Assembly: GCF_000157895.3 (NCBI RefSeq)
Contig: NC_022663.1
Coordinates: forward strand, 5,518,001-5,582,000
Source of the DNA: Mycobacterium kansasii ATCC 12478
GTDB taxonomy: Bacteria; Actinomycetota; Actinomycetes; Mycobacteriales; Mycobacteriaceae
Reading direction: 5' to 3'
Length of the DNA stretch: 64,000 nt
The notes beneath the pieces are model-generated. The model did no database searches. It was not told the DNA's origin and saw only the letters and a list, made by a program, of their open reading frames with translations. The stretch's first letter is position 1; each line of letters starts with the position of its first letter. The translations under genes and the position numbers were made by a program. Positions 1-6,595 of the stretch are shown piece by piece.

Positions 1-317
1 TTGACGTCAGCTCGCTGCCGCGGCGGCCGTCGGGCCGCATCGAACGCCCCGCGGCCGACGCGTTGTTCGACATCGTGCGCGCCGAACTGCAAGACGACCC
101 CGACGACTGGCGTCGCTGGTACCGGCTGGCCAGGGGCTACGACTATGCGGGGGATCGCCGCCGGGCCCGCGAAGCCATGAAAACGGCCCTGAGCCTGGAA
201 AGGAGCCGCAGGCACGGCAATGACCAAGACCCTGCTCATCGTGCACCACACCCCGTCGCCGACCACCCGCGAGCTGCTGGAGGCGGTGCTGGCCGGGGCC
301 AACGACCCCGAGATTGA
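1..317 (+). CDS. 3' end of a TPR-like protein (5' truncated)
   Basis: Reading frame 3 is open from the window edge. It encodes a charged helical stretch with a TPR-like pattern (LFDIVRAEL, WYRLARGYDYAGD, ARAAM-like helix) that ends near position 205. After that the frame runs on without recognisable sequence to a stop at 315-317, overlapping the next gene by about 98 nt. A native end near 220 in an ATGA-type overlap would need a frame change, so the last 30 codons may be a frameshifted tail. The function is not recognisable beyond a probable helical repeat protein. Confidence 0.4.
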   Translation, partial: DVSSLPRRPSGRIERPAADALFDIVRAELQDDPDDWRRWYRLARGYDYAGDRRRAREAMKTALSLERSRRHGNDQDPAHRAPHPVADHPRAAGGGAGRGQRPRD

Positions 318-480
318 GGGTGTCGACGTGATCGCGAGGCCGGCCCTGGCGGCAACGCTTCCGGACATGCTCGACGCCGACGGCTACCTGTTCGGCACCA
401 CGGCCGACTTCGGCTACCTGTGCGGGGCGCTCAAGCACTACGTGGGCGGATACCCCACTACTACGGATAAGGCCAGCTAG
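220..480 (+). pseudogene. N-terminal half of a flavodoxin-like FMN protein (broken copy A)
   Basis: The 86 codons begin LLIVHHTPSPTTRELLEAVL and follow the intact downstream paralogue (480-932) through the phosphate-binding loop region and the GT..GYL.GALKH segment. The frame then ends in the short tail GGYPTTTDKAS. The residues around the end (PLL.DKAS, partly recoverable by a one-base shift) correspond to the point just before GRPFG in the intact copy. The missing C-terminal half reappears at 1092. The family is the NADPH-dependent FMN reductase/flavodoxin type; this copy should be non-functional because it lacks the second half of the fold. Confidence 0.7.
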
Positions 481-932
481 TGCCGCGTCTGCTCATCGTC
501 CACCACACGCCGTCACCGTACTGCCAGGAGATGTTCGAGGCGGTTGTCGCCGGTGCGACCGACCCCGATATCGAGGGCGTCGAGGTCGTCCGCCGCCCGG
601 CGCTCACCGTATCGCCGGTCGAGATGATGGAGGCCGACGGCTACCTGCTGGGCACGCCGGCAAATCTCGGGTATCTCAGCGGTGCCATGAAGCACGCATT
701 CGACTGCGCCTACTACCAGCTCCTCGACTCGACGCGGGGGCGACCGTTCGGCGTCTACATTCACGGCAACGAGGGCACCGAGGGAGCGGAGCGGGGTCTG
801 GCCGCCATCACGACCGGGCTGGGCTGGGCGCAGGTTGCCGAGACGGTGGTGGTGATGGGCAAGCCGACCAGGGCCGACATCGAACGGTGCTGGAACCTCG
901 GTGCGACGGTTGCCGCTCAGCTCATGGGCTGA
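480..932 (+). CDS. Flavodoxin-like / NADPH-dependent FMN reductase family protein
   Basis: This is an intact 150-codon gene that starts with GTG overlapping the last base of the broken copy's stop. The N-terminus LLIVHHTPSPYCQEM fits the FMN phosphate loop of flavodoxin-fold proteins. The GTPANLGYLSGAMKH and GRPFGVYIHGNEGTEGAERG segments match the central and C-terminal flavin-contact regions of WrbA-like small flavoproteins. Size and position next to PPE44 match Rv2771c of M. tuberculosis as I remember it. It is probably cytosolic; substrate and partner are unknown. Broken relatives lie on both sides (220-480, 1092-1255, 2504-2647). Confidence 0.75.
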   Translation: MPRLLIVHHTPSPYCQEMFEAVVAGATDPDIEGVEVVRRPALTVSPVEMMEADGYLLGTPANLGYLSGAMKHAFDCAYYQLLDSTRGRPFGVYIHGNEGTEGAERGLAAITTGLGWAQVAETVVVMGKPTRADIERCWNLGATVAAQLMG

Positions 933-994
933 TTGCTGATATCGCGTCGGGCTTCAGGGTGTTCGAGTCCGATCGGGCGGGGGCCCGTCGTCGG

Positions 995-1090
995 TCACTC
1001 GCCTGGTGCCCGTTCGGGTTCCATCACGTAGATCACGGCACCGACGGGATCCTCAAACATACAGATCGTTCCCACCCCAGAAACGTGGTT
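995..1090 (-). pseudogene. C-terminal remnant of a VOC/glyoxalase-family protein
   Basis: Read on the minus strand, about 30 codons give GVGTICMFEDPVGAVIYVME followed by PERAPGE and a stop at 995-997. This is the typical last beta-hairpin of vicinal-oxygen-chelate proteins (DP.GA.. motif near the C-terminus). Nothing upstream (above about 1090) continues it, because the sequence switches to the flavodoxin remnant on the plus strand. It is therefore a tail fragment left by a rearrangement. Confidence 0.55.
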
Positions 1091-1091
1091 G

Positions 1092-1255
1092 GGCCGCCCT
1101 TACGGTCTGTCGCTGCACGGCAATAACGACACCGTCGGCGCCGCAGCGGCCGTCGCCAAGCGGGCGACCGGGTCGGGGCTCGGCCTGCCGTCGACGCCGC
1201 GGCGCGCGAGCGCGCCTACAAACTGGGGGCACGCTGGCGGAACATGAAAGAATAA
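1092..1255 (+). pseudogene. C-terminal half of a flavodoxin-like gene (remainder of copy A)
   Basis: The frame starting at 1092 reads GRPYGLSLHGNNDTVGAAAA and continues VAKRATGSG. It aligns with GRPFGVYIHGNEGTEGAER of the intact gene at 480-932. A one-base shift then gives a plausible family C-terminus (ARERAYKLGARWRNMKE, stop 1253-1255). No start codon or N-terminal half is present here. The N-terminal half at 220-480 ends exactly where this begins, so both look like parts of one gene split by the 480-1091 segment. Confidence 0.6.
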
Positions 1256-1312
1256 GGGCTGCGACTGAAGCACCACACGCTCCTGGAACTCGACTAGAAA
1301 CGGAATGCCTCG

Positions 1313-2464
1313 GTGGATTTTGGAGCTCTGCCTCCGGAGGTCAATTCCACGCGCATGTACGCCGGCGCGGGCGCGGCGGAGCTGGTGGCGGCTGCGGCGG
1401 CGTGGAACGGCATAGCAGTTGAGCTGAGCACTGCTGCATCCTGTTTCGAGTCAATCGTCACCCGGCTGAGGACCGAGCCGTGGTTGGGTCCCGCCTCGCT
1501 GTCGATGGCCGCCGCCGCGCAGCCCCTCGTGGCCTGGTTGACCGACACGGCTGAATCCTCGGCGCTCGCGGCGGCACAAGCCATGGCGTCTGCGGCCGCC
1601 TTTGAGGCGGGACGTGCGATGACGGTGGCCCCGGGCGAGGTTGCGGCCAACAGAGCCCAGTTGGCCGAACTGGTAGCGACAAACATCCTCGGGCAAAACA
1701 TGCCGGCCATCGCGGCCGTCGAGGCACGCTACGGGGAAATGTGGGCACAAGACGCTGCGGCCATGTACGGCTATGCGGCCGCCTCCGCGGTAGCGGGAAG
1801 GTTGAACCCGCTGACCGGGCCGTCGGCAGTCACCAATCCCGCCGGGATCGCCGGCCAAGCCGCCGCCGTTGGTCAGGCCGCCGGTTCCGTGCCGCAGACC
1901 GGTCTCAACAACCTGATCAGCAACCTGCCCAACGCCGTTATGAGCCTCGCCTCACCGGCACCGTCGGAGGCCCAGGTGTCGGGGCTGAATGCGGTCTTGT
2001 CATTCCTCACCAACCCCAATCCGTTGTTCGTCGATCACGCGTGGCACGGCGTCTCGGGCGTATTGGCGGACTTTGATATGGCCTTGACCACTAGCAGTGA
2101 CGGGGCCGACGTCGCTACCGGGGTCACCGCCAGCGGAGCGGGTCCGGTTGCCGCCACGACAGCCGCATCGGCGCGCACGGTTACCCCCGCGGGCGTCGGC
2201 GCAACACCGATCGTGGCCGGTTTGGGCACTGCGTCCTCGGTCGGCCGGCTGTCGGTGCCGGCGAGCTGGTCTACCGCCGCGCCGGCGGTGACCGCCGACA
2301 TCGCCTCGGTCGGCACCGGGTGGGCTGTTCCGGAGGAGGACGCAGCGATCGCGGCGGCGCCGTTTGCGCCCGGAATGGTCGTAGCCGCCGACGGCGCAGG
2401 TGCCGGCGTGGGCCCGCGATACGGAGTCAGGCCGACCGTTATGCCCAGACATGTGTTCGGCTGA
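1313..2464 (+). CDS. PPE44: PPE-SVP family protein, PPE44-like
   Basis: The protein has 383 codons with a GTG start. The N-terminus MDFGALPPEVNS carries the PPE triplet at residues 7-9, followed by the roughly 180-residue helical PPE domain (conserved NILGQN, YGEMWAQDAAAM). A GRLSVPASW motif near residue 310 places it in the PPE-SVP subfamily, and the tail is PRYGVRPTVMP. Such proteins are secreted as PE/PPE heterodimers by type VII (ESX-5-type) systems. Length and position fit PPE44 (Rv2770c). Unlike in M. tuberculosis, a fadD gene separates it from PE27, so its usual PE partner is about 2 kb downstream. No strong Shine-Dalgarno precedes the GTG. Confidence 0.88.
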   Translation: MDFGALPPEVNSTRMYAGAGAAELVAAAAAWNGIAVELSTAASCFESIVTRLRTEPWLGPASLSMAAAAQPLVAWLTDTAESSALAAAQAMASAAAFEAGRAMTVAPGEVAANRAQLAELVATNILGQNMPAIAAVEARYGEMWAQDAAAMYGYAAASAVAGRLNPLTGPSAVTNPAGIAGQAAAVGQAAGSVPQTGLNNLISNLPNAVMSLASPAPSEAQVSGLNAVLSFLTNPNPLFVDHAWHGVSGVLADFDMALTTSSDGADVATGVTASGAGPVAATTAASARTVTPAGVGATPIVAGLGTASSVGRLSVPASWSTAAPAVTADIASVGTGWAVPEEDAAIAAAPFAPGMVVAADGAGAGVGPRYGVRPTVMPRHVFG

Positions 2465-2503
2465 TCCGGGCCCACGGAAACATCCGGACGGGTCACCGGG
2501 TGT

Positions 2504-2647
2504 ATGGGCTTGGTGGCCCGGGCGACCTTCGGCGAAGCGGTTGGCGATTACCCGGGCCTGGACCACGTCGTCAGCCGTGCCTACGGTGTGTTGGTGCACT
2601 GCAGCAACGACGCCGTCGGCGCCGCGGTCGCCGTCGAACTGGAGTGA
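2504..2647 (+). pseudogene. Small flavodoxin-like fragment (third relic)
   Basis: The 47 codons from ATG 2504 end ..YPGLD..SRAYGVLVHCSNDAVGAAVAVELE. This resembles the YYQLLDSTRGRPFGVYIHGNEGTEGAE region of the intact flavodoxin-like gene and the relic at 1092. At DNA level the stretch around 2610-2635 resembles 1121-1150. The fragment lacks both ends of the fold. It lies between the PPE44 stop and the fadD start, as the 1092-1255 relic lies before PPE44. This suggests a duplicated flavodoxin-PPE unit. Confidence 0.45.
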
Positions 2648-2661
2648 CGTGGAGAGACCAG

Positions 2662-4209
2662 GTGCCTGACGTAATCGAGATTCCCAGGAACCACAACCCG
2701 TTCCCGCGGACGGGGATCCGCCTCGATCGTGCCGGCGTCCCGCATTACGACGAGATCCCCTCCACCCTGCTGGACATGCTTGCCGAGCAGGTCGACCGTC
2801 GTCCCGACAGTGAAGCCGTGGTCGAGCTCGACGCTGCGCGGCTGACCTACCGGCAGCTGTGGGATCGTGCTTCGCGGGTCGCCGGCGGACTACGGGCGGG
2901 TGGTCTGAGCGCCGGCGACCGGGTGGGCGTGCGGTATCCCGCGGGAGTCGACTGGGTGCTGGCGTTCTGGGGCACCGTGATGGCCGGTGGCGTTGTGGTG
3001 CCGGTGAACACCCGCTCCACCCAGCCGGAGGTCGACTTCGTGTTGTCCGATGCCGGGGCCCGGATCGACCTGAGCGCGGATACGGCATTGCCCGACGGCG
3101 ACCCGTTCGTGACCGAACAACTCGGCCCATCCGATGTGGCGGCACTGTTCTACACCTCGGGAACCACCGGCCATCCCAAAGGTGTGCCGACCACCCACGA
3201 GGCATTCGTGACCAACACCGAGAACGGGGCCAGATGTCTCGGGCTGTCATTAGATCTCGGTGACGAGCTGCGCACCCTGATTTCGGTGCCGTTGTTCCAC
3301 GCGACCGGTTGCAACTCGCAGCTGCTGGCAGCCGCCCGCGTCGGCGGGGCGTCGGTGATCATGCCCGCACTCAACCTCGACCAGTTGCTCGCGACACTTC
3401 CCGCCGAGCGCATCTCGCTCATGGTGACGGTTCCGGCTGTCTACTCGCTAGTGCTGCGGCACGAGGGTTTCCCCGGCACAGACGTCTCCTCGGTGCGTTG
3501 GGTCGTTTACGGAGGTGCGCCGATCGCCCCGTCGTTGGTGCGGTCGGTCAAGGACGCGTTTCCGCAAGCAGCGGTGTTCAACGGATACGGCATGACCGAG
3601 TCGGCCTCCCTGATGACGGTGCTGCCTGATTGGGATGCGGCCGAACACGCCGACTCGGTCGGGTATGCGGTTCCCTCGGTGGATCTCGGGGTGGTTCCGT
3701 TCCGGGGCGATCACCCCGACCCGGGCGAGATGGTTGGCGAGTTGGTGGTCCGGGGGGCGAATGTGACCGCGGGCTACTGGAACCGGCCGCAAGCCACCGC
3801 GGCGACGATCGTCGACGGCTGGTTGCACACCGGCGACGTGGTACGTGTCGATGACGCGGGCCGGGTGCACATCGTCGATCGGCTTAAGGACATCATCAAC
3901 CGGGGCGGCGAGAATGTCTCCAGCGTTGAGGTCGAATCCGCGCTGCTGTCGGCGCCCGGCGTCGCCGATGCCTGTGTGCTGGGGGTGCCTGACGACGTCA
4001 TGGGGGAGAAGGTCGGCGCGGTGCTGTACGCAGGCGCGGACCCGATCGACGTGACGGCGGTGCTCGAACACTGCCGCCGGCAACTGGCCGACTTCAAGGT
4101 TCCGCAGTACGTCACGGTGGTGACCGAAGCGCTGCCGCGCAACGCCGGCGGCAAACTGCTCAAGGGCAGGCTCCGCGAACAGGTCCGGTGGGGTTCGCCG
4201 GTGCATTGA
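2662..4209 (+). CDS. Acyl-CoA synthetase (FadD family, class I adenylate-forming)
   Basis: The enzyme has 515 codons, a GTG start and a GGAGAG ribosome-binding site. It carries the AMP-binding signature YTSGTTGHPKG (about residue 164), the GYGMTES motif (about 308), GWLHTGD, and the hinge/A8 region NRGGENVSS (about 412). The catalytic lysine lies near the end in NAGGKLLKG. It activates a carboxylic acid to acyl-AMP and then acyl-CoA; chain length cannot be read from sequence. It sits in a same-strand run with PE/PPE genes, a long-chain acyl-CoA carboxylase, an SDR and two acyl-CoA dehydrogenases, suggesting fatty-acid activation for that set. I recall no fadD at this place in M. tuberculosis. 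Confidence 0.9.
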   Translation: MPDVIEIPRNHNPFPRTGIRLDRAGVPHYDEIPSTLLDMLAEQVDRRPDSEAVVELDAARLTYRQLWDRASRVAGGLRAGGLSAGDRVGVRYPAGVDWVLAFWGTVMAGGVVVPVNTRSTQPEVDFVLSDAGARIDLSADTALPDGDPFVTEQLGPSDVAALFYTSGTTGHPKGVPTTHEAFVTNTENGARCLGLSLDLGDELRTLISVPLFHATGCNSQLLAAARVGGASVIMPALNLDQLLATLPAERISLMVTVPAVYSLVLRHEGFPGTDVSSVRWVVYGGAPIAPSLVRSVKDAFPQAAVFNGYGMTESASLMTVLPDWDAAEHADSVGYAVPSVDLGVVPFRGDHPDPGEMVGELVVRGANVTAGYWNRPQATAATIVDGWLHTGDVVRVDDAGRVHIVDRLKDIINRGGENVSSVEVESALLSAPGVADACVLGVPDDVMGEKVGAVLYAGADPIDVTAVLEHCRRQLADFKVPQYVTVVTEALPRNAGGKLLKGRLREQVRWGSPVH

Positions 4210-4511
4210 TGCGGTTGGCGCCGTCGCCGCACAGCATAGAAATGTTGCGCCACGCCTCTCATTTCGATGCCGCTGGTCACCGGAAGATGTCACGCTCGAC
4301 GGGACAGTGTTAGCACTGCCGGCGTTTGCGTTAAGAAACCGTAACGGGACTCATCGTTGACGCCTTTGGATTGCGACGGCGGGAGTGTGGATCACTAGCC
4401 TTATCCTCGACGCACAGACACTGTTCAGCAAATAACCAGAAGCTGTCCAGCAAATCCACAGGAAGTGGCCGCCGCAACCGGTCGGCATGTCTCGAAACAC
4501 AAGGAGCACAG
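4210..4511 (+). other. Intergenic leader before PE27
   Basis: About 300 bp without a gene. It holds an A+T-richer patch (4325-4345) and a TTGACG hexamer at 4356-4361, which is a possible -35, but no convincing -10 follows. Just before the PE start is an AAGGAGCACAG ribosome-binding site. I see no repeat or RNA gene. Confidence 0.4.
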
Positions 4512-5321
4512 ATGTCATTCCTGACGACACAGCCAGACGAACTGGCCGCTGCGGCGGGCAAGCTGCAGACCATCGGCGCGACGATGGAAGCCGAGAACGT
4601 CGCCGCAGCAGTCCCCACCACGGGCGTGATACCGGCAGCGGCCGACGAAGTGTCGATGCTGCAGGCGTCGATGTTCACCGCCTACGGGAGTTTGTACCAG
4701 CAGATCAGCGCCGAGGCCGCGGCCATGTACGAGATGTTGGTGAATACCCTCGGCGTCAGCGCCGGGACCTATGCGGCCGCCGAGGCGGCCAATTCTTCTG
4801 CGGCGGCCTCGCCCTTGTCGGACATCCTCGGGGCGCTGCTGCCCAGCCAGACTCCCGGATGGATCACGGATCTCGCCAATATCTTCAACATCGGGACCGG
4901 CAACTGGGCGTCGGCCGCGTCGGACTTGCTGGCGCTGGGCAGCGGTGCGCTTCTGCCGGCTGCCGCGGAGGCCGCCGAAGCCGACGCCGCCGAAGCCGTG
5001 GGCGGCGCCGCCGGCCTGGCACCGGCGGCTGCGGCCGCGGCCGCGATCGGCGGGGCGCCGATGGCCGCCGGCCTAGGCGAGGTGTCCTCGATCGGCGCAG
5101 CCGCACCGCCGACCTGGGCGGGGACGGCCACCTTGGTGTCGAGCACGGAAGTCGGCACGCTGCAAGGTGCCGGCTGGACCGCCGCCGCACCGCAGGCGGC
5201 GCCGCGCGCCGTCATTCCCGGCATGCCGGGATTGGCGTCGGCGACTCGAAACAGCGCCGGCTTCGGCGCCCCGCGCTATGGCGTCAAGCCCATCGTCATG
5301 CCGAAGCCGGAAGCCGTCTAG
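4512..5321 (+). CDS. PE27: PE family protein, PE27-like
   Basis: The protein has 269 codons with an AAGGAG ribosome-binding site. Residues 1-95 form the PE domain (MSFLTTQPDELAAAAGKLQ start, helix-turn-helix) and end in YAAAE, the YxxxD/E-type export signal of type VII secretion. The rest is Ala-rich. The last 80 residues, with APPTWAGTATL, GAGWTAAAP and PRYGVKPIVMP, resemble the C-terminal part of the neighbouring PPE-SVP proteins. It is probably exported as a heterodimer with the PPE gene 50 bp downstream. Position and length match Rv2769c. Confidence 0.87.
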   Translation: MSFLTTQPDELAAAAGKLQTIGATMEAENVAAAVPTTGVIPAAADEVSMLQASMFTAYGSLYQQISAEAAAMYEMLVNTLGVSAGTYAAAEAANSSAAASPLSDILGALLPSQTPGWITDLANIFNIGTGNWASAASDLLALGSGALLPAAAEAAEADAAEAVGGAAGLAPAAAAAAAIGGAPMAAGLGEVSSIGAAAPPTWAGTATLVSSTEVGTLQGAGWTAAAPQAAPRAVIPGMPGLASATRNSAGFGAPRYGVKPIVMPKPEAV

Positions 5322-5371
5322 GCCACCTGCATCCGATACGAACCGGACTAAACCAAAGGAGTGGGATAACA

Positions 5372-6526
5372 ATGGATTTCGGAGCTTTACCCCCTGAGAT
5401 CAACTCCGCACGCATGTACGCTGGCGCTGGGGCGGCACCCATGATGGCCGCCGCCGCAGCCTGGCACAGGCTGGCCGTCGAGTTGAGCACCACGGCCGCC
5501 TCGGTCGAATCGGTGATCACCCAACTGACCACCGAGCAGTGGTTGGGTCCGGCGTCGATGTCGATGGCCGCCGCGGCTCAGCCTTACCTCGCCTGGCTGA
5601 CCTACACCGCCGAATCCGCCGCCCATGCGGGCTCGCAGGCCACCGCGTCCGCGGCCGCCTTCGAGGCGGCCTTCGCCGCGACCGTGCCGCCGGCTGAGGT
5701 TGCGGCCAATAGGGCGCTGCTGGCCGCGCTGGTGGCGACGAACATCCTGGGCCAGAACACACCCGCCATCGCGGCCACCGAGGCGCACTACGGCGAAATG
5801 TGGGCGCAGGACGCATTGGCGATGTACGGCTATGCGGCGTCGTCGGCGGCCGCCGGGACGCTGAACCCGTTGACCACGCCGTCGCGGATCGCCAACCCGG
5901 CGGGGCTGGCCGCGCAGGCGGCCGCGGTGGGCCAGGCCGCCGCGACCGGCACGGCACAGCAGGTGGGGCTGGCGAACCTGATCACCAACGTGCCCAACAC
6001 GGTCATGGGGCTCGCGTCGCCGGCCGCGTCGGTTTTCGACGCGACGGCCCTGGGCGGAATCATCGATGACCTGCTCGGCAATACGTTCGTGCAGAACGCC
6101 ATCAACGGTGCGGTCAACACCGCGGCCTGGTTCGTCATGGCCACCATCCCCAACGCGGTCTTCCTCGGACACGCCCTGGATGTCGAGGGCCTGTCCGCTG
6201 CACAGCTGGTTCCGACCATCGCCGGAGCAGCGGCCACGACGAACGCCGCGGCACCCGCGGGCGCGGGCTCGGTCCTGGCCGGCATGGGCCAGGCGTCCGC
6301 GGTCGGCAAGTTGGCGGTGCCGGCGAGCTGGTCCAGTGCCGCTCCGGCGTTGCCTTCGGGCACGACGGCGTTGGAGGGCAGCGGCTGGGCGGTACCCGAG
6401 GAGGCCGGACCGGTCACCGCGATGCCCGGCGGGCCGGGGATGGCCGCCGCGTCCAAGGGTGGTGGTTACGCCGGGCCACGGTACGGCTTCCGGCCGACCG
6501 TGATGCCCAAACAGGTCGTCGTCTGA
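5372..6526 (+). CDS. PPE43: PPE-SVP family protein, PPE43-like
   Basis: The protein has 384 codons with AAAGGAG before the ATG. It has the PPE triplet at residues 7-9, NILGQNTPAIAA and YGEMWAQDALAM in the PPE domain, a GKLAVPASW variant of the SVP motif near residue 311, and the tail PRYGFRPTVMP. It is clearly paralogous to the PPE at 1313-2464: the first 200 residues match in most positions, while the middle (VFDATALGG.. IDDLLGN) differs. It lies 50 bp after PE27, the normal PE-PPE pair arrangement, and both are presumably secreted together through an ESX-5-type system. Confidence 0.88.
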   Translation: MDFGALPPEINSARMYAGAGAAPMMAAAAAWHRLAVELSTTAASVESVITQLTTEQWLGPASMSMAAAAQPYLAWLTYTAESAAHAGSQATASAAAFEAAFAATVPPAEVAANRALLAALVATNILGQNTPAIAATEAHYGEMWAQDALAMYGYAASSAAAGTLNPLTTPSRIANPAGLAAQAAAVGQAAATGTAQQVGLANLITNVPNTVMGLASPAASVFDATALGGIIDDLLGNTFVQNAINGAVNTAAWFVMATIPNAVFLGHALDVEGLSAAQLVPTIAGAAATTNAAAPAGAGSVLAGMGQASAVGKLAVPASWSSAAPALPSGTTALEGSGWAVPEEAGPVTAMPGGPGMAAASKGGGYAGPRYGFRPTVMPKQVVV

Positions 6527-6543
6527 TCCGACCGGCCGGGCCG

Positions 6544-6549
6544 TAATGT
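6544..6549 (+). promoter_or_regulatory. Putative -10 box for a leaderless transcript before the carboxylase gene
   Basis: TAATGT fits the mycobacterial -10 consensus TANNNT. Seven nucleotides later comes ATG 6557, the start of a 12-codon ORF that overlaps the carboxylase start. This is the spacing seen for leaderless mycobacterial mRNAs. Confidence 0.4.
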
Positions 6550-6556
6550 GGCCGGT

Positions 6557-6595
6557 ATGTGGTCGCGCGTCACGATGGCCGGAGTGTGCGAATGA
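6557..6595 (+). CDS. Possible leaderless 12-codon upstream ORF
   Basis: ATG 6557 begins MWSRVTMAGVCE followed by TGA at 6593-6595, overlapping the ATG (6592) of the carboxylase gene as ATGA. A TANNNT box 7 nt upstream would put the transcription start at the first base of this ATG. Translation would then reach the carboxylase by coupling, since no good ribosome-binding site precedes ATG 6592. It may be a regulatory leader peptide or simply a coupling device; there is no homology evidence. Confidence 0.35.
   Translation: MWSRVTMAGVCE

Noticed and set aside
2320..2661. N-terminal extension of the acyl-CoA synthetase
   Set aside because: It is a shadow frame of the PPE44 3' end and the flavodoxin relic; GTG 2662 has a good ribosome-binding site and gives the family N-terminus.
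4487..6526. A 679-codon fusion reading through PE27 into PPE43
   Set aside because: The upstream part is a different frame of the PE gene rich in Arg/Gly; the PPE has its own ribosome-binding site and ATG at 5372.
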